This document shows, one piece after another, positions 39,473 to 47,364 of a DNA stretch of 53,617 nucleotides (position 1 is the stretch's first letter; each line of letters opens with the position of its first letter). This stretch comes from an uncultured Alistipes sp. (GTDB taxonomy: Bacteria > Bacteroidota > Bacteroidia > Bacteroidales > Rikenellaceae): contig CALUOX010000004.1 of the NCBI GenBank assembly GCA_944322375.1, positions 1-53,617 on the forward strand, written 5' to 3'. The notes beneath the pieces are model-generated. The model did not search any database, had not been told where the DNA came from, and saw only the letters and a list, made by a program, of their open reading frames with translations. Made by a program: the position numbers and the translations under genes.

Positions 39473-41275
39473 TTAGTAGTCCCAGTCGGCTTTGTCGAAT
39501 GTCGTCTTCGGAGCATTCGGGACGTTCGGGAAGAAACGAAGCCCGGTCTGCTCTTCGATATAGGAGACGGAGACGAGGTATTCTGCCGTGATGGGTGCTG
39601 TCGTGGCATAACGGTCGTTGTGCTCGAGCCAGAACCCGACGCACTGCAACTGGTCGGCGCTCAGTTCCCAGACCGGTTTCCCCGTGTGGCCCGATTTCGA
39701 GCGGAGCAGCACCTTGTAGAAATGGGTCGGGACGACGACCGTCTTGTTGTCGTTGTCCTTGCAGGTCTTGTTCGTGTTGGCGAAGTGGGCGCCCGTGACG
39801 ACATAAAGCGTGTCGGAACAGTTGTAGTTCGACCAGATCCGGTTTTCGAGCTTGTTCCAGATGCCGCCGTTGAACTCGTTCTGGTACTGCGGCGCCATGT
39901 TGGTGTAATAGAAGGTCTGCTTGTTGGTCTCCGGACTCACCTGCCTGTCGCTCGATGCCACCATGTGGCCGCGGCGGAACACCCCGGAGTAGGTCTTCTT
40001 GAGGTTGGGTTGAAGCGACGACGACAGTTCGGGGTCGTATTTCCACGAATCGTTGCGTCCCGCGTTGCCATCCCAACTGTCGTGGATTGCCATGGCAGCC
40101 CAGATTGTACAACGGTATTCCGAGCTGTAGCAGAGTGAGAAGTTGCGGACCGACGGCTTGTCGGGGCGCATGTGATAGATGTAGTGCCAGCCCGAGTGCG
40201 TGATTTCGTCGGGCAGTTCGGCCCAGCCCTTGTAACGGGCCTTGCTGTCGCCTCCCGGCGGTGTGACGCTTGCGGCTTCGGTCGTAAAGATCGTGGCATT
40301 GCCGTACCAGGTCTTTGACAGCGTGACGGCATAGGCCTTGACCTCATAGGAGGTGTTGGCGCTGAGATTCGTACAGGTGTATTGCAGCGTCGTGCCCGTG
40401 CCGCAGGAGTATTTGACGTTGCTCTGTCCGCCGCCCGTGAGGAGGAAACCGGCATCGGTTACCCGGTCCGGACCTTCGTAGGTATAGCTTGTTGCAAAGG
40501 TCGCCGCACTCTCCGTCTTTCCGGAGACGGTCAGGGGGCTGAATGCCACCTGTTCTTCCGGTTCGGGCTCTTCGCCGCTTTCGGGCGTCGTAAATTGAAC
40601 CGTTTCGCTGCGGAACGTCTGTCCGCCGGCAACGACATATCCGCAGATGTCATAGGCGGTATTCGCCTTGAGCTCCGTAAAGGTGTATTTCAACGGACTC
40701 GTCTTGCCGCAGGAGTATTTCACCTCGTTCGCGCCCGCTTCGCGGAGGAGGAATCCGGCATCGGTTACCTGATTCGATCCTTCATGGGAGAAGGTCGTGG
40801 TGACGGAGGCCGAGTTCGCGGTTTTTTCGGAGACGGTCAGCGTGCCGAAGGTAACCTGTTCTTCCGGTTCGGGCTCTTCGCCGGCCTTGAGCGTCGTGAA
40901 GGGCAGCGGCTCGCTGCGGAACGTATGCCCGCCGGCAATGACATAGCAGACCAGATCGTAGGAGGTTTCGGCCTTCAATCCGCTGATGGTGCAGGCGGGA
41001 GTGGTCGAACGTTCGCAGGGAACCGTGACGACCGTACCGTCTTCGGCCGTGCAGATGAATCCGTTCTCCTTGACCAGAAAACCGCCCAGATAGGTGTATC
41101 CGGCCGCTGCGGCAACCGATGTCGAGGAGGGCGCAGCCTTGAGATCCGAGAACAGACACTCTTCGCGCGGATCGGACGGCGCGGGATCTTCTTCCGTCGT
41201 TCCGTTGTCGCCGCAAGCCGTTGTCAGCGACAGGATCGGGAAGAGCAGTAAAATGAATAGCAGACGTTTCATCAT
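39473..41275 (-). CDS. Secreted lipoprotein with three repeat domains and a DNA/RNA non-specific endonuclease domain
   Basis: A 600-residue exported nuclease. A hydrophobic signal and lipobox-like SLTTAC put the lipid-anchored Cys at 21, followed by an acidic segment, as in surface-exposed Bacteroidetes lipoproteins. Three fibronectin-like modules of about 95 residues follow (about 40-335), separated by nearly identical acidic linkers containing GEEPEPEEQV. The last 240 residues are a NucA/EndA-type nuclease with the catalytic FRRGHMVASSDR (RGH core) and the metal-binding Asn in TNMAPQYQNEFNGGIW. No cognate immunity gene is visible, so a scavenging role for extracellular DNA is more likely than a toxin role. 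Confidence 0.9.
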   Translation of the reverse strand: MMKRLLFILLLFPILSLTTACGDNGTTEEDPAPSDPREECLFSDLKAAPSSTSVAAAAGYTYLGGFLVKENGFICTAEDGTVVTVPCERSTTPACTISGLKAETSYDLVCYVIAGGHTFRSEPLPFTTLKAGEEPEPEEQVTFGTLTVSEKTANSASVTTTFSHEGSNQVTDAGFLLREAGANEVKYSCGKTSPLKYTFTELKANTAYDICGYVVAGGQTFRSETVQFTTPESGEEPEPEEQVAFSPLTVSGKTESAATFATSYTYEGPDRVTDAGFLLTGGGQSNVKYSCGTGTTLQYTCTNLSANTSYEVKAYAVTLSKTWYGNATIFTTEAASVTPPGGDSKARYKGWAELPDEITHSGWHYIYHMRPDKPSVRNFSLCYSSEYRCTIWAAMAIHDSWDGNAGRNDSWKYDPELSSSLQPNLKKTYSGVFRRGHMVASSDRQVSPETNKQTFYYTNMAPQYQNEFNGGIWNKLENRIWSNYNCSDTLYVVTGAHFANTNKTCKDNDNKTVVVPTHFYKVLLRSKSGHTGKPVWELSADQLQCVGFWLEHNDRYATTAPITAEYLVSVSYIEEQTGLRFFPNVPNAPKTTFDKADWDY

Positions 41276-41326
41276 CTCTGTAAGTCTATTGGGAAAATAT
41301 TGCAGTGGTCTTGTAATGAGCGGAAT

Positions 41327-41779
41327 TTATTCTTTGTTTTTCGAGTCGATCCAGATGGTGACGGGTCCGTCGTTGAGAAGTTCGACAGCCATGTCGGCCC
41401 CGAAGACGCCCGTTCGCACGGGCCGCCCGCTCTGTTCGGCGACGGCCGCAACGAACCGTTCGTACAGCGGACGGGCAATCGCTTCGCCGGCGGCGCGGAT
41501 ATAGGAGGGCCGGTTGCCCTTTTTCGTGGAGGCGTGAAGCGTGAACTGACTCACCACGAGCACTTCGCCCCCGATCTGCCGGACGTCGAGGTTCATCACG
41601 CCGGCATCATCGTCGAAGATCCGCAGTCGGGCGACCTTCCCGGCCAGAAAGTCGATGTCTTCCCGGGAGTCGGCCGCTTCGATCCCCACAAAAACCAGCA
41701 ACCCCTGTCCGATGGCGGAGTGGAGCCTGCCGTCGATGGCAACCGAGGCGTGACGTACACGTTGGATCAGCAGTCGCAT
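41327..41779 (-). CDS. dtd: D-aminoacyl-tRNA deacylase
   Basis: A 150-residue enzyme that removes D-amino acids and Gly from mischarged tRNAs. Both family motifs are present: VSQFTLHAS (SQFTLxA) and NDGPVTIWID (NxGPxT). The start MRLLIQRVRHASVAIDG is canonical and overlaps the pseudouridine synthase gene by 13 nt, which suggests coupling. Length is standard. Confidence 0.96.
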   Translation of the reverse strand: MRLLIQRVRHASVAIDGRLHSAIGQGLLVFVGIEAADSREDIDFLAGKVARLRIFDDDAGVMNLDVRQIGGEVLVVSQFTLHASTKKGNRPSYIRAAGEAIARPLYERFVAAVAEQSGRPVRTGVFGADMAVELLNDGPVTIWIDSKNKE

Positions 41780-42477
41780 GCGGTATCGGTGTTGTGTCGG
41801 TCGAAAAAGGCCCACAGGTTGTCGTCGGCGGGAACCGGCGCCGTGACCGTCAAGGGCTCCCGACGGACGGGATGGATGAATTCGATGCTGCGCGAGTGGA
41901 GCGAGATGCCGCCGTTGCGGTTCGACCGCCGAGCACCGTATTTCAGATCGCCGCGGATCGGGCATCCGATCCTGGCAAGCTGGGCCCGGATCTGGTGGTG
42001 CCGTCCCGTAAGGAGTTCGACTTCGACGAGCGTATAGTTGTCCGAGGCTGCAAGGGTCCGGTATTTCAGCCGGGCCTCCTTGGCCTCCGGCTTCGGCGTG
42101 TCGAACGCCCGTGAACGGTTTGTCCGGCCGTCGCGGAGCACCCAATGGTGCAACTCTCCCTCGGCCGGATCGGGACACTGCTCCGTGATGGCCCAGTAGC
42201 ATTTGCGGATTGCCCCCGAACGGATCATTTCGTTGAGCCGTACAAGCGCCTTCGAGGTCTTGGCGAAGAGCACGGCGCCGCTGACCGGACGGTCGATGCG
42301 GTGTACGACTCCGAGAAAAACCTCGCCGGGCTTCCTGTCGCGCTGTTTGATGAAGGCTTTGATCTGATCCTCGAGGGCGCTTTCGCCCGAGGGATCGGGC
42401 TGTACCAGATCCCCGCAGTGTTTGTTGACGATCAGCAGATGATTGTCTTCGTAGAGGATATCTTCGGGTTGGAACAT
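41767..42477 (-). CDS. RluA-family pseudouridine synthase
   Basis: A 236-residue RNA-modifying enzyme with the catalytic Asp in VVHRIDRPVSGAVLFAKT (the HRxDxxxSG motif) and the C-terminal LLTGRHHQIRAQLARIGCPIRGDLKYG segment. There is no S4 domain, so it is a short RluA-like form rather than RluD. ATG 42477 begins MFQPEDILYEDNHLLIVNK, the expected opening. It sits 2 nt after cdd and overlaps dtd. The target uridine cannot be predicted. Confidence 0.92.
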   Translation of the reverse strand: MFQPEDILYEDNHLLIVNKHCGDLVQPDPSGESALEDQIKAFIKQRDRKPGEVFLGVVHRIDRPVSGAVLFAKTSKALVRLNEMIRSGAIRKCYWAITEQCPDPAEGELHHWVLRDGRTNRSRAFDTPKPEAKEARLKYRTLAASDNYTLVEVELLTGRHHQIRAQLARIGCPIRGDLKYGARRSNRNGGISLHSRSIEFIHPVRREPLTVTAPVPADDNLWAFFDRHNTDTACDC

Positions 42478-42479
42478 CG

Positions 42480-42935
42480 TCAGAGGACAAAGGTAAAGGG
42501 AAGCAGTTTCTCCGCCGTATCGACGACGCTGGCCGATGTCATGCCGGCCATGATGACGCGCATGGGGGATCCTTGCCGCCGTTCGACATCGACCATGACC
42601 TGCCGGCACTGTCCGCAGGGGTAACATTCGCGCGGCGAAGGGTCGGATACGATGGCCAGCGTGCGGATCGGGTCGTCGGGATAGTTGCTCTGGATGTAGA
42701 ACATCAGCGACCGTTCGGCGCACAGCCCGGCCGGATAGACCTCGCTTTCGAAATTGCCGGCGTGCAGGATCCGGCCGCTGGCCAGACGTGCGGCGGCTCC
42801 CACCTTGAATTTCGAGTAGGGCGCATGGGAGTGACGTGTGGCCTTGCGGGCCTCGTCGATCAGCGTGCGATCCTCCTCGGGCATTTCGTCCGGTAAAGTG
42901 TAATGGTCGTATTCGCAAACAATGCTCTTTCTCAT
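42480..42935 (-). CDS. cdd: Cytidine deaminase
   Basis: A 151-residue zinc enzyme deaminating cytidine and deoxycytidine. The zinc and catalytic motif CAERS (Cys in the first ligand position, catalytic Glu) and PCGQCRQ supply the three Cys ligands of the tetrameric type, and APYSKFKVGAA binds the sugar. A strong Shine-Dalgarno (AGAGGAGG) precedes the ATG. On the minus strand a near-consensus TATCTTTA lies about 45 nt upstream. It heads a three-gene run cdd, pseudouridine synthase, dtd. Confidence 0.95.
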   Translation of the reverse strand: MRKSIVCEYDHYTLPDEMPEEDRTLIDEARKATRHSHAPYSKFKVGAAARLASGRILHAGNFESEVYPAGLCAERSLMFYIQSNYPDDPIRTLAIVSDPSPRECYPCGQCRQVMVDVERRQGSPMRVIMAGMTSASVVDTAEKLLPFTFVL

Positions 42936-43103
42936 AGGACCTCCTCTCTTTTATGGAAAAATGAGTGGAAAAGTTCGTAAAGATAATATAATTTTTTCGA
43001 ACTCGGATGTTTTGCGGCGGATATTTTTAGTTTCCGTCGGCGGCAACGCCTTCTGGGGAGATTGGATCCGACGTTTTTGTCGAAAACAGACAGACCCGAA
43101 AAG

Positions 43104-43129
43104 AAAAGAGATCTTTAAAGATCTCTTTT
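43104..43129. terminator. Perfect 26-nt palindrome, bidirectional terminator
   Basis: A 13-bp self-complementary arm pair (starting AAAAGAGATCTTT) with T4 on each strand at the ends lies in the 287-bp gap between the SIMPL gene and cdd, 93 nt past the SIMPL stop. It probably terminates the SIMPL transcript. Confidence 0.7.
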
Positions 43130-43222
43130 CGAAAATGGAACGTCCGGCAAATCTCGCTTTCGTACGACGGCGGACCAGGCGGCTCGGGCTTTTGAAGAAC
43201 CGTCGATTCTTCCTGAACACCG

Positions 43223-43921
43223 TCATTCGAGTACGAACTTCGCCTGTATGCTGTATTTGAGCTTGATCGTCTTGAAATCCAGCTGTGCGGCTTCCTCTGC
43301 CGTCCCGGCAGCATCGGCGGTCTTCATGCTGATGCTGCGGGCCATGAAGACATTCCCGTAGTAGGGGGTTACGTCGTTGTTCGAATCGTAGATGTAGAAA
43401 CATTTTCCGACCTTTTGGCCGATGGCCTCTGCGAGTGTCTGCGCATTGGTTTTGGCGTTGCGCATCGCCTCGATCCGCACGTCGTTCTTGTATTGGTCCA
43501 GTTGCGAGTGGGTAACCTTCTCCATCGAGACATTCGATATGCCCAGATCGTTGAGCGCGGAGAAGACCTGTGCGACCTGTTCCGGAGCGGTCAACTTTAA
43601 CTGAAATTGTTTCCATGCCAGGGCGTTGCCTCTTTTGAAATATTCGCTCGACAGATCGACTACGCGCAACTGTTTTTGCGTGTCGATTCCCAGGCTCTTG
43701 AGTGCGGCAAGCATCGACTGCTCCTGTGTCTCGATCGAGATCTTGCCTTTCGAGTCCTTTTCGTTGATGGTGATCGAAAGGTAGAACTCGTCGGGTGTAA
43801 TCTCTTTCTCGGCCTGACCCCAGACCTGAACGTAACTGGCATCGTATCTCGGTGCCGCCTCCTGGGCATGGAGCGGCAGGGCCAGCAAGGCTGTAACCGC
43901 CAACAGGATGATCCGTTTCAT
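43223..43921 (-). CDS. SIMPL-domain (DUF541) periplasmic protein
   Basis: A 232-residue exported protein. A signal peptide (MKRIILLAVTALLALPLHAQ) precedes a SIMPL/DUF541 domain: VQVWGQAEKEITPDEFYLSI, the VVDLSSEYFKRG strand, and RIEAMRNAKTNAQTLAEAIGQKVGKCF in the second half. Family members such as E. coli YggE are linked to oxidative stress, but no activity is established. ATG 43921 gives the clean signal. It is probably monocistronic, with a palindromic terminator behind it. Confidence 0.88.
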   Translation of the reverse strand: MKRIILLAVTALLALPLHAQEAAPRYDASYVQVWGQAEKEITPDEFYLSITINEKDSKGKISIETQEQSMLAALKSLGIDTQKQLRVVDLSSEYFKRGNALAWKQFQLKLTAPEQVAQVFSALNDLGISNVSMEKVTHSQLDQYKNDVRIEAMRNAKTNAQTLAEAIGQKVGKCFYIYDSNNDVTPYYGNVFMARSISMKTADAAGTAEEAAQLDFKTIKLKYSIQAKFVLE

Positions 43922-44445
43922 GACTTTTCGGTTTGATTTGGTTGATGCGTCCTTCGGAATCTCCGCATCCGGCTGGCGGGAAACGGGGGGGGAGAAGTTT
44001 CCCCGCCAGGCCGGGAATTTTGATCGGGGATCCGGACCTTTGCCGTCAGCGGAGTCCGTCGGACAAACTGTTTTCAACGAATACGTTTGCAATTTAAACG
44101 CCGCATCTGTTGAAATCCTGCATCGCAGCTGCAGTTTTTTTTACATACGGCAGCTCTTTCACCCTTGCGGATCGGCGGAACGAAGAGGAACAGGTGCTTT
44201 TCTCCTGCTCTTTTGATGCCGCGTCTTCTCTCCGTTTTCTGCGCGCCCTGCCCCTTTGCAGCTTTTGTGTCTCTTCTGCCTGCCGGTTCGCTCTTCTGCT
44301 TGTTCACGCCCGTTCATTCCAGCCGCCTCCGCACCGTCTTGTGGGCAGACAGATATGCCCCTCCCCGAACGGTCTCGTGCGCGGCTGTGGCCGGGTGTGC
44401 GGTTTGTGGCGATGGTCAAGGCGTCGAGCTACGGTGCCGGAGGAC
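43922..44445. other. Intergenic region with a G-run hairpin and pyrimidine-rich block
   Basis: About 520 bp. An imperfect hairpin (arms about 43973-43984 and 43997-44009, one bulged C) carries a G8 run (43985-43992) in its loop. About 44190-44330 is C/T-rich (purine-rich on the rlmD coding strand). Frames here look like noise; no gene seen. Confidence 0.6.
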
Positions 44446-45855
44446 CTATTTGCGCAACAGCCTTACGACATTCTCGACATGATGCGTATGCGGGAACATA
44501 TCGACCGGCTGTACGGCATCGACCCGATAGTCTGAGGCCAGCAGCGCCAGGTCGCGGGCCTGCGTGGCGGGATTGCAGCTCACATAGACGATGCGCCGGG
44601 GTGCGGCCCGCAGAATGACCTCGAGCACCGGTTGATCGACGCCCGCACGGGGCGGATCGAGAATGATGACGTCGGGACGTCCGTTTGCCGCGATAAACGC
44701 ATCATCGAGAACCGCCTTCATGTCTCCGGCGTAAAAGGTCGTATTGCCGATGCCGTTGAGGGCCGAATTGACCCGGGCATCTTCGATCGCTTCGGGAACG
44801 TATTCGATGCCGACCACCTTCCTGCAGCGTGCCGCACAGAAGTTGGCGATGGTTCCCGTGCCGGTATAGAGATCATACAGAATCTCGTCACCCGTGAGCG
44901 CCGCGAAATCGCGCGCCACCTTGTAGAGTTCGTAGGCCTGTTTCGAATTGGTCTGATAAAATGATTTGGGCCCCACCTTGAAATGCAGCCCCTCCATCTC
45001 TTCGAGGATGTGGTCTTTGCCCCGGAAGAGTACCGGGGTGAGATCGCCCAGCGAGTCGTTCCACTTCGTGTTGACGACATAAAAGAGCGACGTAATCTCC
45101 GGAAAACGGTCGGCAACATGCTCCATCATCGTCGTGATGCGGTCGGGATCCTCTTCGCCGAAGACGATGATCGCCATCACCTCGCCGGTCGAGGCCGTGC
45201 GGATGATCAGATTGCGCATCAGACCCTGGTGCTCGCGAATGTTGTGGAACGAATAGCCCTGCTCCACGGCGAAGCGCTTGATCTCGTTGCGCAGGGCGTT
45301 CGACGGTTCGGGCTGCAGCCAGCACCGTTCGATGTCGAGCACCTTGTCGAAGAGATTCGGAATATGGAATCCCAGAGCCGGTCCCGGTTCGATCGCCTCT
45401 CCGCCGGCGATCTCGTCGTAGGTCATCCAGCGGCGCGGCGCGAAGGTGAACTCCAGCTTGTTGCGATAGAACTGCGTCTGTTTCGACGGCAGGCAGGGCC
45501 GTACCTCGGGCAGCTCGAGTTTGCCGATGCGCACGAGCTGGTCGCGCACCTGTTCGGTCTTGAAGCGCAGCTGCTCCTCGTAGGGCAGGTTCTGCCATTT
45601 GCAGCCTCCGCAGACCCCGAAATGGGCGCAGAACGGTTCGACGCGCAGCGGCGACCGTTCGACATAGCGGACGACCGTCCCCTCCATGAAGCGGCGGCGT
45701 TTGTTGCGGATCTGAACATCGACCACATCGCCCGGTACGGTCATCGGTACGAAGACCACCTGATCGTTCCATTTGCCCATGGCCTTGCCTTCGGCGGCCA
45801 GTGTCGTGATCTTCAATCCTTCGATAAGGGGGTAGTTCTGTTTTCTGCGGTTCAT
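44446..45855 (-). CDS. rlmD: 23S rRNA (uracil-5-)-methyltransferase, RlmD/TrmA family
   Basis: A 469-residue SAM-dependent m5U methyltransferase. An N-terminal TRAM-type domain (VFVPMTVPGDVVDVQIRNKRRRF) precedes a 4Fe-4S cysteine set (CAHFGVCGGCKWQ), and the catalytic domain has the SAM loop DLYTGTGTIANFCA, VIILDPPRAGVD and the nucleophile Cys in YVSCNPATQARDL, ending HTHHVENVVRLLRK. The iron-sulfur site favours RlmD/RumA over TrmA; Bacteroidetes homologues may modify more than one uridine. It lies 187 nt downstream of the lipoprotein gene. Confidence 0.93.
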   Translation of the reverse strand: MNRRKQNYPLIEGLKITTLAAEGKAMGKWNDQVVFVPMTVPGDVVDVQIRNKRRRFMEGTVVRYVERSPLRVEPFCAHFGVCGGCKWQNLPYEEQLRFKTEQVRDQLVRIGKLELPEVRPCLPSKQTQFYRNKLEFTFAPRRWMTYDEIAGGEAIEPGPALGFHIPNLFDKVLDIERCWLQPEPSNALRNEIKRFAVEQGYSFHNIREHQGLMRNLIIRTASTGEVMAIIVFGEEDPDRITTMMEHVADRFPEITSLFYVVNTKWNDSLGDLTPVLFRGKDHILEEMEGLHFKVGPKSFYQTNSKQAYELYKVARDFAALTGDEILYDLYTGTGTIANFCAARCRKVVGIEYVPEAIEDARVNSALNGIGNTTFYAGDMKAVLDDAFIAANGRPDVIILDPPRAGVDQPVLEVILRAAPRRIVYVSCNPATQARDLALLASDYRVDAVQPVDMFPHTHHVENVVRLLRK

Positions 45856-46042
45856 GGTCGGGTCTTCTTGTTATTCTTATTCGTCAACGGCATAGGATTC
45901 GTCAACGGCAAAAACGGCGGGATTCTGCTCTCTTGTCTCTTTTCACGGGCTGTCGCTCGCCTCTTGGCAGGCCGTTGCGACGGGCATCCGCCGTTTCGTG
46001 TCGTTCCGCGTGCAAAAATACAACAAATTGCGACAATGCACA

Positions 46043-47191
46043 TCAGGATTCCGTTCCGTTCGGGCTGTTTTTATGCAGCTTCGTCTTCTCGCGCCAGCGT
46101 CCGGCATGGAATCCCAACAGGAAGGGCAGCCCGACCAATACGACAACCAGCAGAATGATCCAGACGACGACCTTGCCTACAAGCGCAGGTACGGCCGCCA
46201 TGATGCGGTCGATTGCATCGTCGGCCGCCTGCTGCGTCCGGGAGATGAGCGCTTCGCGTTCGGCCGAGACGTAGGCCTGCAGCGCCATGCGCTGCCGGTC
46301 GATGTCGGCGAAGGCGTTGTCAACGCCGGCATTGAACGTCGCCATTGCTTCGGCAAGCGCCGCATTCAATTCTGCGGCGACTTCGCGCGAGACACCCGGC
46401 AGATCCGCCGCAACGGCGGTCAGCCGGCTGAAGTCGCGTTCGAGCGAATCGAGTTGCGTGGCGAGTCGGTCGCGCAGGCTGTCCTGCTGCATGCGCAGCG
46501 AGAGCAGGTCGCCCGTCCAGTCGAGGGCGTAGGTCGTCTGCTGTACCGTACTCCCGACGCGGTCGCCCATGTCGGCCATCACCTCGGCGATGGTGCCGAC
46601 GGGATAGTCGGGCTCGATCCCGTGCGCCCGCAGAAAATCGATCCAGGGCAGCATCGTGCGGTCGGACTCGACCTCCTGGTCGGGTGTCGGGACCGGACGT
46701 TCGGCGACGAATTGCCGCATCAGGTCGTAGCGTTCGGCCGGCAGCACCTCTTTGGCGAGATACTGCGCCTTGCGGTGAAGCCGGTGCACCGTCTGGCGAG
46801 CCAGCCACGACTCCCGACCGAAGAGCAGCGAATCGGGACGTCGGGCGAAGAGCGAATCCATGTTGCGGTAGAGGATCCATGTGTCGAGTACGGCCAGTTC
46901 CGGAGCCTGCTGCATGGCGGCCGTGACGGCGGCACGTGTGGCGTGGAGCTTCCAGCGGATCGTCCGTCGTTGGATCTCGGGGTCGTCGCTGCCGGCGGCA
47001 ATCGAGTCGGCTGTGGCCATGATCTCGTCGGTCGAGGCGTAGTAGAAGCCGCGCGACATGAGCCGCATGCGGGAGTCCGCTTCGGGCAGCGGCGATTCTC
47101 CGGTCGAGACGGTGAACCGCAGCAGCGAACAGCCCGAAAACAGCAGCATCGCAACGATGCCCGTTATGTGAAGCGTACGGTAACGTATCAT
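46043..47191 (-). CDS. Unknown lipoprotein with C-terminal membrane helix
   Basis: A 382-residue protein I do not recognise. A signal sequence with lipobox FSGC (Cys at about 21) is followed by a mostly helical, Ala/Arg/Asp-rich body that includes long amphipathic helices (LRMQQDSLRDRLATQLDSLE and on to about 330). Near the C-terminus VVWIILLVVVLVGLPFLLGF is a strong membrane helix, then a basic tail (HAGRWREKTKLHKN). Both ends are therefore membrane-attached, which suggests inner-membrane location. It precedes rlmD on the same strand. Function cannot be given. Confidence 0.75.
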   Translation of the reverse strand: MIRYRTLHITGIVAMLLFSGCSLLRFTVSTGESPLPEADSRMRLMSRGFYYASTDEIMATADSIAAGSDDPEIQRRTIRWKLHATRAAVTAAMQQAPELAVLDTWILYRNMDSLFARRPDSLLFGRESWLARQTVHRLHRKAQYLAKEVLPAERYDLMRQFVAERPVPTPDQEVESDRTMLPWIDFLRAHGIEPDYPVGTIAEVMADMGDRVGSTVQQTTYALDWTGDLLSLRMQQDSLRDRLATQLDSLERDFSRLTAVAADLPGVSREVAAELNAALAEAMATFNAGVDNAFADIDRQRMALQAYVSAEREALISRTQQAADDAIDRIMAAVPALVGKVVVWIILLVVVLVGLPFLLGFHAGRWREKTKLHKNSPNGTES

Positions 47192-47315
47192 GGTTTATGA
47201 TTTGAGATGTTGTATCGGCAAAGATGGCAAATTTCATCGACAACAGCAAAATTCGCGCAGCAACGGCCGGCGGGAACGGAGGCAAACTCTTTTTTTGCCA
47301 AATTCACCGCCGGAC

Positions 47316-47346
47316 TTGAAAGTTTTGATTAAGATTCCTACCTTTG
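47316..47346 (+). promoter_or_regulatory. Promoter of murA
   Basis: TTG (47316-47318), 20 bp, then TACCTTTG (47339-47346), an exact TAnnTTTG. GGAGG follows 7-11 nt before the ATG at 47365. This is one of the clearest promoters in the window. Confidence 0.7.
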
Positions 47347-47364
47347 GATTAAAATTCGGAGGTC

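Noticed and set aside
39473-41275. Secreted nuclease as an interbacterial toxin
   Set aside because: No immunity gene, secretion-system gene or toxin-delivery domain is adjacent; it has its own lipoprotein signal.
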